Source: Jaapia argillacea MUCL 33604
Lineage: Eukaryota; Basidiomycota; Agaricomycetes; Jaapiales; Jaapiaceae
DNA length: 64,000 bases
Assembly (NCBI GenBank): GCA_000697665.1
Contig: KL197726.1
Location: 640,452 to 704,451, forward strand
Reading direction: 5' to 3'
Under the pieces are notes generated by a model. It ran no database searches. It saw nothing but the letters and a program-made list of their open reading frames with translations, and was not told the origin of the DNA. Every line of letters begins with the position of its first letter. Positions within the stretch are counted from its first letter, which is position 1. Position numbers and translations under genes: made by a program. Below, piece by piece: positions 36,395-49,300 of the stretch.

Positions 36395-38406
36395 TCAACA
36401 AAGCTCAACCTCCCACTCCCCACCTTCCCCACTCCCCTTCGGCAAACTCTTCAACGCAATCCTGACTCGTCTCTTCGTCCCTGAGCTCTGAGTACTGGCA
36501 GCAGCAGCACCACCCATGAAGAAATCCGACTGTTCAAGATCCATCATCGACGAATCCTTGAACCCATCAAGCAACGACAGCGGTTCATGTGCGAGCGAGA
36601 GCGAGTCAGCTGCATGGCCTATTCCCAAGAATGGTGATGTCGAAGACGAGGACGGGTACGAGAGCGTGTCGAATGCCGATTCTGAAGGTGGGGACCATGG
36701 ATCTGCAGTTGAGGACGACGACGACGAGGTGGAGGCGGAGGAGGACGAGGAGGAAGAAGAAGGTGGATGAATCCGAACCCTAATCTTCCCATCTTCACTA
36801 GGAGTAGCATCAAACGAAATATCCAACCCTTTCAACCCCAACCCCAACTCTTCCCCAGCAGCTCCCAAATCCAAATCCAATTTCCTAGTAACACCAGTAG
36901 CAGCCCTCTCCACCCCTCCCGAACTCCCAACAATATCCCCGTTACCACCCAGATCCCAATCCAAGTCCATCAACGAGTTCCCAAGTCCGAGTCCACCGGC
37001 TGAAGAAGCCCGAGTCCAGTCGTATTCGTATTCGTAGTCACCTGCTAAGTTGAAACTGCCGAGGTTGTCGAAACTTGATAGTGGGATCGACGAGGACGAG
37101 GACGAAGACGATGATGAACCAGGGAAAGAGTAGGTGGTGGGCAAATGTTGTTGCGTCGGACCCGAATGCGCAGGCATAGACAACAAAGTCGGTAACGCAC
37201 ACAAAAGCACCATCAACCCCAAACTCGCGCCCCTATTATGCGTAGGCTGGGACGACGACGCCCGTGAAGGCGTCGAAGGGGTCGTAACAGAAGGTACCCG
37301 ATGATCAACGGATTCTGATTTGACTTTGACTATGGGTACGGGTGTAGGAGGGAGTGATGATTGGAGTTGAGCGGAGAGTTGGAGTGAACGTTGTTCGGCT
37401 GCTGCTAATTGAGCTCGCAGTTGTTCGACTTCGGAGAGGAGGGAGGGAGGAGGGGGCGTTGGTTGAGCGGGTGTATGCGCTTGGGGTTGTTGGGAGAGAG
37501 CGAGGAGACGGGCGTTCTCTTGTTCGAGCTCGGCTACGCGGCTGAGAAGAAAGATATCAGCATGAAATTCGAATGTTCCGGGGAAATGCAAGAAGAAGGG
37601 ATCATGGCGACGAGTGCACCCGGGAGGAAAAATCTGCGGAACATCGCAGGTCGCCGCTCACTGTTCGTTGTGTTCCCCGAGAAATGGGACAGCAGACGAC
37701 GCGGTGTCGACAGACGGTGCGGAGAAAGCGAAGACACTCACACTTCCATCAGCTCAAACTCTTCCCTCTTCCGCTGCCGACTAAGGAAAGCAGCCGCCCT
37801 GTTCTTGACCAACCGCGCCTCACGTTTGCTAAGGCCGGAAACATCGGGTGGCACAAAGTCCTTCACACTGATCCTCGAAGCCGAAGCCCTCGGCTTCTTC
37901 GATTCTCCAGGAATGGGTATCGAAGGACGTTTCGACCCGGTGCTGACCGACATTTCGTCAGGCAGCGAATGATTGCCCATCGCAGGCGACGAAGGTGCGG
38001 GTGAGAAAGCCTCGGGCGACGACGGTGAAGGCGAATCACCGCTATCCGTCTGCGTCTCTCCCGCAACTGGAAAGTCAAAGAGTTGGTGCGTGGGTAGACA
38101 GAGTTGTTGGTTGTCAGAGTCGGAGCTCGAGTCTGGCGAGGTCAGACGCGTTTTGAGCATGCGGCTCGTGGGCGTGGGCGAGTCGGCGCAGCTGGGTATT
38201 GAGTGGACGGACATTGGCGGCGAGGGCGGCATTGCGTACTGTGCATAGTTGAGGTTCATGGCTAGAGGATCCCAAGCGGTCGCTGTGGGAGACTGTTGCT
38301 GTTGCTGTTGGCCCCATGAAAATTCCGAAGACACGGGCGACAGGAGTGGGGCGTCGTGGGCGATTATTTGGGACATGGGCAGGACGGGGAGTATCTGTTT
38401 CGGCAT
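36395..38406 (-). CDS. bZIP transcription factor with possible membrane segment
   Basis: Exons 38,406-37,742 and 37,541-36,395 give 603 residues. The basic region 'KREARLVKNRAAAFLSRQRK' runs into the zipper start 'VAELEQENARLLAL'; the 200-nt intron lies between them, inside the Val codon. The basic region resembles the ATF6/plant bZIP17-28 type more than AP-1 or Hac1 types. About 80 residues after the zipper a hydrophobic run 'LGLMVLLCALPTLLSMP' could span or dock to a membrane, as in ER-tethered factors of that group. Long Ser-rich tracts follow, and a basic C-terminus (TKRRVRIALKSLPKG) that I recall as conserved in mushroom homologues. Without splicing, a TGA follows directly after MEV, leaving a basic region without zipper. 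Confidence 0.85.
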
Positions 38407-40644
38407 CTTGACGGTTCTTGTTCGACTTTATAAACCAAGAAAAAGGCCCAGGAAGTTGAAAGGTAGTTTTTCGGTAGGAGGAGTAGAGACAGAAAATGAA
38501 GAAAGGGTCAAATGATGGGAAGTTCGGATTTATATCGCCTGTAACGAGATCCCCTTCGCATAAAGTTCTACGCTGCGCCCTATGCGAAAAAACCGTCCCT
38601 CGCGGCGTCCGACCAAATCTGGCCGTCCTTCACACAGACCCTATGAATCTTTGCACCCATACACCCATCATCTCAGGTTTTCTATCTCTTAGTAAAAGAT
38701 CTATCGACTACTTGTCCACCGTTTACAGTCCCTGGATGACGCCAAAATCGCCCACATACCAGGCTATGCAACGCACCGCAAGACCTGTGCACCGTGCAGC
38801 GTGCTCCGACCCAACTCTATCTCCCTATAGTCTAATCTTCAACACGCCCTCGCAGCCGAGTCCGCCGGTATTAGACAGGAGTTGATGAACTTGTGACTTA
38901 CAAACTCCGTTCCTCGCTAAACTTGATTTGCGTCCAAAGGGATCTCTTGAGCGAGCACACAAGGTCTTGTCTCTCCTCCGAGGACAGTCCGAGCTTCCGA
39001 TGATATGCTTTAACCCCCTTCGCTCCTTGATTCCCTTTTCTGAACCAACATAATTTCATCTCCCCAACTTGTCGCCGAGATCAATGAAAAAGTCTGGCAC
39101 GTTCGACGTAAATCACCTGGCTCCGTCTTCCATTCATGGCTGTCTCCTTGCCTTTCCCCCTGTTTTTCTCGAAGAATGAGAATGAAACTGGAACAACCCT
39201 TATCGTCTCTAAAAGCTAGCCCTTACACCCAATTAACGGGCCTTCGATTATAGAACAACAACTTTACCACCCAAATTTCCTGTCCAACTGACTTCAATCC
39301 ACGCCCTATGATTGCGCAACCACATCTTCCCGTTCGTAATCTCCCCCTCCTCGTTCGTCATAATCTCGAAACCACCATCATTCGTGCGGTTCCACGCTGT
39401 GCATGGATGCTTTTACTCATGATACATCCTCTTGCCGGATCTAGGTCCCTCGGAGACTTTGACGCTCACATGGCTTCATGCGTCGATCATTTGGACCCGC
39501 CAAGCGCCTCTCAACCACATCCATATCGTTTGGAGCACATATGTAGGACCTCAAGCAGTACTACCTCAAGGCACTCTCAGACGTCCCCCGATCTCGTCGC
39601 TCGTCTCAATCACACTGCACTCTCAGCGAACAACATTTCCCTCAAACCTTCTCGAGCGAAAGCAAACATATCCCACACCCTATCCCAAAAGCCTTGATGA
39701 CTTTCACAGGACCCTCACCAGAAAAACCCACGGCGCTTACGAGAAAAAACCAGACCTTTCGAAACCCCCCTTAAAGCTCACGAAATCCTCTCTCTCATCC
39801 ATCGGGGTAAACCGTCGATCATATGTACCCAACACTCGATTGGTCAGAATTCATCTTTCTTTCAAAAGAGTTCTCAGCGTACCCCCGGTCCTCTCCCCAG
39901 ATATGCCGGCAAGGTATCTCAGGTTTGTCGTAAAAGGAAGCGCTTCTGTATTTTACCCCAGATTTTGCTCACCTGCACCTCTAGTTCCCCAGGTATCAGA
40001 GGAGTTGTACAATCGAGCAACAACGTCCTTCAAGTTTGGCGGAAGCCACCCCCCATCAAACCTTTCTTCTGTTTCTCTTCCTCCAACCGGACCTCAAGCG
40101 CCAATACGAGGGAGCCATCCTCACTTCCCTCCCCAGGTCGCGGGATCAATCCAATGAAACCCACTCCATGTTCATCCGGACCCCTCACAAAAGCACCGTC
40201 ATTGACATGGGTCCTCCAACCCTCGCTCTACCCCCATGAACCTCTCACAAGTCAAATTAAAGTGGCGGACCCGATACCTACACCCCCAACTCGTTAACAT
40301 TGATGCATTTCTATAATCTTGGAATCTTGACGCATCAAATTAATGTGCGATGCATCATCGGTGCTATCAGGAGGCAGTGACGGATGTACTTGCTGAAACC
40401 CCACACGCGATGTCTTTAACTCCACTAAATAAGGTACTTGTGGTGCATATGATGGCGGACGCGCCCCCGAGCCAAGAAACAAGGCGTTGATATTGATACA
40501 AGACATCACAAGAACGTACACACCAAGACCTGATCCAAGCACCACAAACCCATTCCCAGCCCAACCAAAGTACAAAATGTCCGACGAAAATACCAACATG
40601 AACCAGACCCACAAGTCCGAGCGAATAGGATACGAAAAGATACT
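38407..40644. other. Intergenic; overlapping frames without a callable gene
   Basis: Plus-strand frames at 39,308-40,297 (up to 241 codons) shift against each other, show no family I recognise and have no consistent splice chain. They might be a decayed gene. The bZIP upstream region (38,407-about 38,700) should contain its promoter. Confidence 0.4.
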
Positions 40645-43582
40645 TCATGCATCCGCATTCCTCAAAGTCGGATCGATCCATTCAAGGTCGAGTAAATCAA
40701 ATATCTCCTTCTCTGTCTTGGGGAAGAGCAGCTTCGAGTCGTGACGGCGTGTCCTAAACCAACGATCTCCGTTATTCGCGCAGAGCCAGCGAGTGAAAGT
40801 GTATCAACTCACATTCCCGAGCTGTCGAATTTCATACCTCTGTAAAGCCATGTGAGGACGAGGATACCATACGTCTTTGTCAAAGAAAGCCTACTTTTTA
40901 TCCTTTGCCCACTGTCTGATATCTCGTTGAAACATGATCGATCCCGTCCTACCACAATCATCAACTACCTGCCCACACAAAACGAACGAAAGAGACTCAC
41001 CACCCAAGAACAGCAGTCCAATAAACCTCAGGCATAGCGAAAATCAAATCCAACCTCCTTCTAACCCCTCTCCGCTTCCCATCAGGTTGATTGGCAGCGA
41101 ACTCAGAATCGGAAGGTAGGATGAAGACTGTTAGGGCTTTTTCGAGGGAATCCCAATGTCCGGTCCGGAGGGCGTTGTGTTCGTGGAAACCTGATAGGTC
41201 TGGTGGTATTGATGGGAGATTAGATCTGTGATAAGGGCGGAAGGGATAGACGTACGCATGACGTGAGTTACTAGACCTGCTCGCCAGATTGTAAGAGAGG
41301 AGTGTCGAGTCGTTCAATAAACGTCGAGAATGGATTAATGAGAGACGAACCCCGCGCATACAACCTCTCCACGAACTTCCCACATAATCCCTTCACCTTC
41401 TCTCGATCTGGATGAGTGAACACGATATCCACATCGTTACTCATCGGTTTTCCTCTCCGATACCTACCGCGTTCGAAGGAGTTGCATCAACACCCCAGGA
41501 CCCAGTAATAAAGATATGTGCCAAGACTTACCCGCCAACGACAGTAGACACACAACCACTTTGCACCTGATCTAATTCGTTCATCACAACTCTCCCAATC
41601 TCCTCAACTTCATTTCTATGAATCCTGTCGACGAAAACCACCACAAATGATTAATCATGAAGGTACGATCAGGACAAAGGGAACGTACTTGAGTTCCAAC
41701 TCCGCTCGTAAACCCAGAGCAACCTTCAGCCACCCTTCATGAGTGACTTCCCTCCCCTCTTCAACATCTTCACTCTTCCCCTTGCCCTTCCCAATCCCCC
41801 TACGTCCCTTTCTCTGATCAGAACCGACTTTAACGATACCACCAGCCAACTCGAACCCATGTCCTCGTGGATGACTGATCACACTCCCCTCTCCACCCTT
41901 GGAAGGTGAGTCGTGCATGGGGCCGGCGGGTTGAACATCATACCACTTTTCCAAATCTTCCAATGTTCGCAAGCCTGCGGCGTAGAGACTTCGAGCGGTT
42001 TGAGGGCCGATACCGTATATGGATGTAAAAGTGGATAGCGAGGCGAAACGAGGAGATGAGGCTATTGTCCCTGTGATTAAAGTGCGTTAGTACGGGGTCT
42101 GAATGAATTGGAGCGGGGGTGGAGGTAGGGAGAGAGACAAGAGGCGACGTACGAGCTTCTTCAATCTTGTCGGTATTCAAGAATTCCTCCACCTTGGGAT
42201 ACGAAACTATTCAAAACATCGTGAAGCCAGAATTGAACACTGGAGCTCACCATAGTGGTGAGCTTAGTCCCGATATAAGGCAACCCGTTAACCTGAGCTA
42301 TTGAAGTTATCCGACGGGGGTACGCTTCGGGACACGTAGCGTCAAGCGGAGGAACAAACCAACACAGGTCGTAAGAAGGAGGAGCGGACCTTTTATCATC
42401 TACATTGGGTATGCGCTTAGGAATTTGAGAAGAGCGGGTAGGAGAAGAGACGTACGCTAATAGCTCTCTCATAACTCAAAGCGCTCCTCATCTCACCCTC
42501 TACTTCCCTAGATTTCCTCACGATATTGAGCTCCTACGACGTGCATATTAGTGGGGCGTCTGGGGCGAAATAATCTCTGCGCCGAAGATATCCACAACCA
42601 GGATCCGACTCAAAAATGATCAGAGAACGACTCACATCACATAACTTCTGGTTGGGACAAATGAGTGGCGAAGCTCGACAACATGAATATTTGATCTTGT
42701 GATCCAGTTTCTTGAGGTTGGTGGGGATGGGTGGGTTTGGAGGGAGCAGGTAAGACGGGATGCTCGATGTTGGATCTACATTGAAAGAGGTGGATGCTTC
42801 GGGGTGTAATGATTGTTTAGTGGCAGCGACTGAAAATTTGGGATGATGTTGTGGATGGAAATACTGATCCAAAGGTCCGACATTCTGGGTATAACTGGGA
42901 CCAGCTTGCCCAGACGAAGATGACTGTGATTGGGTGTGGAAATATTTGTCCAGAGGTCCGATATTGTGACCGAGACTCGAATTTCCTGGTGAGGATGGAG
43001 GTGATGGAAGGTGTGCGCCAGGAGGAAGGTGGTTCTGGGACGGGGAAGTAGATGTAGGATGAGAACTGGAAACCGATGGTGAAGCAGGCGCGGGGGGAGC
43101 TTGTGGGCAGTTCTCAACTGTCTGGTCATGTAGATCCGAGAGTGCAGCGTAGTCCCCACATGGCATCTCCCTCCCGTTCTTGACTGAATCTCTCAACCAC
43201 TCCGGTGTCACCAACGCTCTTTCTTGCTATCAATACGATCAAAACGTGAGATGTGGGCTGTAACTGTAAGTGAAGGGGTACTTACAGCATCGGTCCACTT
43301 CAGATGTCTCTCCAACCTCTTCCTCATCCCAATAGCCGTAATGACCACATCTGCCTCCTCAGCGTGACTGCACAATTTCGCTCCGGAGCTTTCCACGAGA
43401 TGAAAGAGTTCAGATATAACCGAACCATCAAGCTTGACCTGAACAATATAGATTTTGACCCCCTTGAGTGGGCGGGCTGAAGTAGAAGAATCTGTCGAGT
43501 ACTTTAGGTGTTTTGGGCTGGGTTCGGGTGTTGAGGAGGAAGAGTTTGCGTGCTCTGGGGGTGCTGGGCGCTTGAAAGGCAT
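40645..43582 (-). CDS. DNA polymerase family X (Pol lambda/Pol IV-like) with BRCT domain
   Basis: Repair polymerase for gap filling in end joining and base excision repair, nuclear. Domains in order: an N-terminal BRCT (GVKIYIVQVKL...SSGAKLCSHAEEADVVITA, then VTPEWLRDSVKNG); a Ser/Pro linker with two copies of a 'VGPLDQYFHPQ / IGPLDKYFHTQ' motif; an HhH in the 8-kDa region (RITSIAQVNGLPYIGTKL); a second HhH (FTSIYGIGPQTARSLYAAGL); and the palm with 'GGYRRGKPMSNDVDIV', giving the first two catalytic Asp, and the third in 'RRLDLIFA'. The C-terminus 'KFDSSGMTRR...LEWIDPTLRNADA' is the usual family ending. About ten short introns join in phase where I checked. Looks intact. Confidence 0.92.
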
Positions 43583-44618
43583 TAAAGAACAAGCAGGTCT
43601 CTGGAGTTAACCAGACAGACTCGCTGGGAGATCTGCCGCAGTACGGGCGTTGAAGCTTTCAAGGTTTGATGATGTCAGTTGAAGCATCCAGCTTCGGGAA
43701 GGAATCGGCAGTTACTGCTGAAGCCAGTACTCAAGAGTTTACTTGATGTCTTGGACCGTTCGAACTGACATGATTTTGTTGTTGGCAACAGGAGGGGTAG
43801 GCCATGAGCCAAGCAAAGGGATGAGAGGCGTTCGTCAAGGTATGAATCGATGGCCGATCACAACATGTACACTTTGCATTGCACTCCCACAACCCACGAG
43901 AGTCAAGTAGCATTGGATAAATCGGGATTGAACGTCGGTTTTCATCCACAATCGTATAGTGCGACAGCGCCATACCCATACTAAGGCAACCCCAACTTCA
44001 AGCTCAAATCACGACCGACCCTCAGAGATCACAAGGAACCAGATCATTCCTTGAAACGCCCCCCTCCGTACACCGCAACATACCCACCTTCGTCCTACTT
44101 GAGTTTCAGAACGGGGATAACAGAGACGTGGTTTATAAGGATGCTGATAACGCCCAGAGAAGTACCAGTGAGTCTTCTGTGCGTAAACGGGTAAGGGCCA
44201 GCTCACCTGCCATTGTTGGGACCAAGCGCTCATGAAACTTCGTGACCGAATGCCAGACGACGTGGGTTCACGAAGCATACGTACCCATATGATCCACGAT
44301 GGATGGGTGGGGCCAAGAAGGAACGAATACGCGCCAAACATTTCTCCCGACCTTCACACTCGAACGCGACAAGATGTCGTAGGGAAAGCGGCCCACCAGG
44401 TACCAAACAACCTCGTCCCTGAGTGGGTTAGATCGGTCTGACGACAAGTTGAGCAACGCGAAGGGTCGACGATGAAACAGCGGGTTTTCTCCAACAAACT
44501 GCCTCGGAGAGAGGGTAAAGCTGCGACTGCGAAGATGGAAGCGAGCGGGCGAAAAAGGGTGGAATGATTGAACGATGGGCAGAATTCCGGTCGTAGACTG
44601 TGCGGTTCCTCCGCTGTG
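43583..44618. other. Intergenic, no supported gene
   Basis: Only overlapping short frames without domains. Contains the upstream region of the polymerase X gene and the downstream region of F-box C. Confidence 0.5.
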
Positions 44619-45834
44619 CTAAAGCCGCTGTTGCCATGTAAACTTCAACCAACCCTTCTCGGCAAACCCAGGAAAGCGACTACTCAAGGCTCCTTCGATG
44701 TCACTATGAAAAACGAGACGGGGACCATGGCGGAGGGAAAACTCCAGACTTCGAAGTTTGCTGAAATGAGACAGGGAAAGGACATGATTGACATGGTCCC
44801 AATTTCCCATATTCGTCAACATGGACGTCTCGCTGTACAAAAAACCGCAAATGATGAGTGTTTCGAGTGGAGGGTTTTGCAGCTGAGAAAGAAGCGTCTG
44901 AACGAGGCGAGGTGTCAGGATGTGGTCGAAGGTTGATGTTGATGCGACGAAATCCGTCAATTGGAAAGGATGTGAAAGTAGTCGTATGCGGTCGACTGTG
45001 TCTGTGTCGGGGTCATGAAGTTGATTAGAAATGATGACACGTGACAGACGTACCTATCGTTCTTTGAGACGGTGAATGAAAATGTATCTTGAGCTCACGT
45101 AGCGCAGTAGAAACGGACTGAAAAAACAGCTGGAGTGGCTCGATGTCTACTTCCCACACGGCACAGTCTAGTTGGACGAGATTCACGAATTCGAATTGTT
45201 GAGAAAAGATTGTGCTAAATCCAGGGAAATAAGAGGTATCAACCGTGAGCGAAGTGAGTGAAGACTCTCGATTTTCAACGCTGCCGGTGGGCAAGGCCTC
45301 TCTGGGATTTCCAGAGTCTTCCGGATCGTCACTCCTCCAAACACCCAATTCGACGTATTCCACCCACAATTCTTGTAAAAGGGGATAGGCGTTAACCAAC
45401 GCTGGCAGCTCCTCCAACGAACTGAATTGGCAATCGAACAATGCCAATGCCCTCACCGAAGGGAATTCGGTGCAGATAACGCGTTTGGTATCCTGGGATA
45501 GCTCATTCCAAACAGTTCCGTCCAGGCGCAATCGGGTGATGTTCTTGAGATAAGGAATTAAACATATGAGACGGACGTCGTGGAAGTGGGAGTGGGTGTG
45601 TAAACTTGTCAAACGCAGGTTACGAACATTTTGCGCGAGGAGGGGGTTGCTGAGAATGAATACAGGAAGCTGGCAAAAGTCGAGGTTTTCCAGCGCTAAG
45701 GTATCGAAGAGATGCTTCCGGCTGAATGGCAGCCAATCTCGACACGTCAAGCTGCAGGCGCGCAGCGCTTCGAGATCGTCATCCAAGTTGTCGATGATGA
45801 TGTCGATAAGTTCTTGTGGAAGTGAAGGAGGCAT
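44619..45834 (-). CDS. F-box/LRR-like protein C
   Basis: Exons 45,834-45,054 and 45,001-44,619 (52-nt intron) give 387 residues with an open frame. The F-box (SLPQELIDIIIDNLDDDLEA...CSLTCRDWLPFSRKHLFDTL) would bind Skp1. LRR-like strands follow ('NITRLRLDGTVWNEL', 'VRALALFDCQF', 'LVQLDCAVWEVD') and the C-terminal signature 'FPGFAEKGWLKF' is shared with copies at 27.8 and 28.9 kb. It is the only copy of this subfamily in the window with a full open frame. A short insert (GNPREALPTGSVENRES) distinguishes it from copy B. Confidence 0.88.
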
Positions 45835-46320
45835 CCGAGTCGGCGCTTTCGCTCACACCGTTAGGCTTTTAGGTTCATTATTCAGTACTAACGACGCCTG
45901 GCACGCTTCAAACTCACTTGTAATTGTCGTTATTAATATTGCTGCCTGGCTGATCCACACCCTAGAATTCGAGGATGGAGTAATCAAGGAGGATGAAGTT
46001 AAAGTCAACCGAGCCAGCAAACCTTGAAACCCAAGCCACGTGAAGCCGACTCTTTCGGTTGCCAGAGGTATACGTACCTACAAAAAGAGAGATGGTAGTT
46101 CCGTCATAAAACCAACTGGCATTGTCGACATTGGTGCGCAAATACAGTTCCACCCTCGTTGTGTTCACATCATTATCTGACACTCACATATCAGTCATGG
46201 TTTGAATATGGTCCGGTCTTGGATAGTAACGGTGTAGATGATAGGTCCAAAAAATGTCTACTCCCAGCCCTAGTGGCAAATCCTTACATCACTCGAGACA
46301 ATTTACGACTTGACGACATA
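45835..46320. other. Intergenic
   Basis: Upstream of F-box C and downstream of the RING protein gene. Nothing further seen. Confidence 0.45.
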
Positions 46321-49300
46321 CTACCGTTGACGATACACCACAGGCCTCCTCCCAGGCGATCGAAACCTCTCTCCATCCTGAAGGGCTGAGACTGGCGCAG
46401 AGTGTTCTGTGTGGGATGGAGCGTGCAGCTCTGGACGAACTCTGTCCAGATGATGCGCCTCAGGCGTTCGAAATGTCTCTCCATCCCGAAAGGCTGAAAA
46501 CTCCGCAGAGCGTTCCATGCTGGGTGGAGCTTGCATCTCTGAACGAACTCCGTCGATACGATACATCTCAGGCATTCGGAACCTCTCTCCATCCTGGTCG
46601 GCTGAAAACTCTACAGAGTGTTCCGCGTGGGATGGCGCTTGCATCTCTGGACGAACTCCGTCTATATGATACATCTCAGGCATTCGAAACCTCTCTGCAT
46701 CCTGGTTGGATGAAAACCCCACAGATTGTTCCACGTGGGATGGAGCTTGCATCTCTGGACGGATTCTGTCCATATGATACATCTCAGGCATTCGGAACCT
46801 CTCTCCATCCTGGTTGGCTGAAAACTCCACCGGGCGTTCCACGTGGGGTGGAGCTTGCATCTCTGGACGAACTCCGTCCGTGTGGCGCATCTCAGGCATT
46901 CGAAACCTCTCTCCATCCTGGTTGGCTGAGAACTCCACAGAGTGTTCCGCGTGGGATGGAGCCTGCCGCTCTGGACGAAGCCTCGAAGCTTCGTCCCGAA
47001 GTTCATGGACTGGGTTAGATCTCAAAGGTGACCTATCCTGCGTGAATTCCCTCACTCCATACTGTTCCATGTGGTGCGATGGATGCCATTCCGGAGTCCT
47101 GATGCTCTCATAGATGGGAGGGGCATGAAGGGGAGGGGCATGAAGGGGAGCGACACGATCTCCTTCCAGATGGATGATGGCGATGTTGTTAGAGACGGTC
47201 GAATGCTGTGCAATACCATCAATTTGGGCGAAAGCCTGCTTGAACCCAACAAGTCTCTGCACCCGAGTCTTGCATTTGGGGCAACGAGACCCTTTCCTCG
47301 CTGTACCCGAGCAAGAGTCGCATCCAGAGTGGGAGCACGGACGGAAGACGCAGGTTGATGTAATTCGTGGATGTAATGCGCAACTTGGGGGTCGATCGGG
47401 GTCAACAAGGTCGGGCAGCTGGAAACCTTGCGACCGATCCGGCTTATGCGCGGATTTGATGTCTTGTTGTGGTTGCCGTTTGTTTCTCGAATCCGCGAGA
47501 TAGTCGTCGGCAATTGAGAACCAAGGGACGTTGTTCTCAGCGTATGATTCTGCCGTGATAGGGCTAATCGGCGGTAAGACGCCGGTGACGATCTGGGATC
47601 CTTATTAGCAGAGCCGATCGAAACGGAATCCATAAGATCACATACCTCCCAATCAGAAGGACTAAGGATGTGGATATGGAACCGGTGCCCTTGTTCCTCG
47701 TCGTACATCTATACCGCTTCAGTTAGGATGTAGTAGAGTTGGGTGAGGACCGATTTCGACTTACTCTGGGAGACACAGAATCCTGGTATATCCTCTGTTC
47801 GCTGTAACAAGTTTAGGATCGGTTGGGAGCACGTATGTTTAAACTCACTTTTCCCTTCCAGGCGCCAATCCCAGACGCGGAACCATTGTTGGAGGCGGGG
47901 GAGAGGCCGCACTCCACAACATATACCGCTCGGGAGAATCAGGAGGGAAAGAACCGGGTAAAAACATGGGTGATCCTGCGAAGGGAGGGTAGTGTGGCGT
48001 GGATGATGGGGGACTTGAATAAACTTGCGAAGGTATTTTCACCATCCGGGGAGAAGACATGTATGACTGCTGCACAACGGGATAGTTTTGCGCCGGTGGT
48101 AATGTGTATGTGGGCAGCACGACGATAGGAGCTACTGGGTAAGTGGACCCCGGGGATGGTTGTGATACGATGGGTCTTCGCCCTTCAATCGGCGGATCTC
48201 CCTCGTAGGAGCTTTGCTCATCGTCGCTTCCTCCGCTTTTGTGGAAACAACAGCAGATGATGTCGAAGAAGCTGGAATCTTCATCGTGCGTGGGAGGCGC
48301 GGGCAGTCGTTTATACCGGGCGTTCAAGTGGACCATATTGTGTATTCTTCTTCTGTAGCTAGAAAGCCTCCAATTCTTGACGAGATCTTGGTCTCCTTTC
48401 ATTGACGGAACACTTGGAAGCAAGTGAGCGCCCCACCTATCTGATGGTGCAATTATTCGCCTTACTCTCGAACGCCGATGATACTGCCAGCCTGTAGCTC
48501 CAATTCGTCAGGTGTCTTGTCGCTTTCTAGGGTGCCGTCGGGAGTCCAATGACTCACGCCACGGGTGTGGTGATAGAAAGCGCCAAATCGCTCATCACGT
48601 CGAGGGAAGACGTCGAATTGCATACTACTATGTTTTGCCTCACGCATAACTTCTCCTTCGACGGTATAGTTACCGCCATGTGGCCTGACAACAATCTAAG
48701 ACCAGACATTACTTCATGGTGTGATGCGTAAAAATGGAGGATCCAGACCTGTTGTACAACACCGGATTGGGTCATTACGCCATCAAGCCATGGTTGTAAT
48801 CCAGCAACGATATAATCTTGCTCCTCACTATGGGTAGTTGGCTTGTCCTTCGGAATACCAGAGATCGCGTTCAGACCTTGACCATATACATGAGAAGGGA
48901 AAAGATCAAGAAGATGCAAGGAACACTTACTCCCAACCGAAACCTTAATCGCTTCCGGCGTCTGGCTTGAGGAAGTGTCGAATGTAATCCGCATGGCTTC
49001 CCTTTGAAACATCGGCTACAGCGACATCAGAACCAGCCCACTGACGGGCATCCCCTCACTCACTATGATGAAACCTCCAGCCTTGACAACTTTCGGAGGT
49101 AGCTTGTGGGCATATCTGGCGACAGGCACCAATGTGAACATACCCAGACTCTAGTAACAAGCTCAATCATGTAGACCAAAGAAGAAAAAAGAATCGAATA
49201 ACCCACTTTTTGGGGTATGGTTGGGGAAACACCATCCGGAACGCGGAGGGTACGATGAAAACGAAACTGTACACCTCCGGCTGTAACCGCCATGCCATCA

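Noticed and set aside
36516-36770. Acidic plus-strand frame opposite the bZIP gene
   Set aside because: Shadow of the Ser-rich minus-strand coding region.
39308-40297. Overlapping plus-strand frames possibly forming a gene
   Set aside because: No recognisable family, and frames cannot be joined by convincing splice sites; left as unexplained.
28938-45834. A complete 17-57 kb palindromic duplication
   Set aside because: Genes between the mirrored paralogues are not homologous, so only the symmetric positions of two pairs support it.
46416-47018. A 200-codon plus-strand open frame across the 108-bp repeats
   Set aside because: It is antisense to the RING protein's tail and open only because the unit length is a multiple of three; composition is a mirror of the sense repeats.
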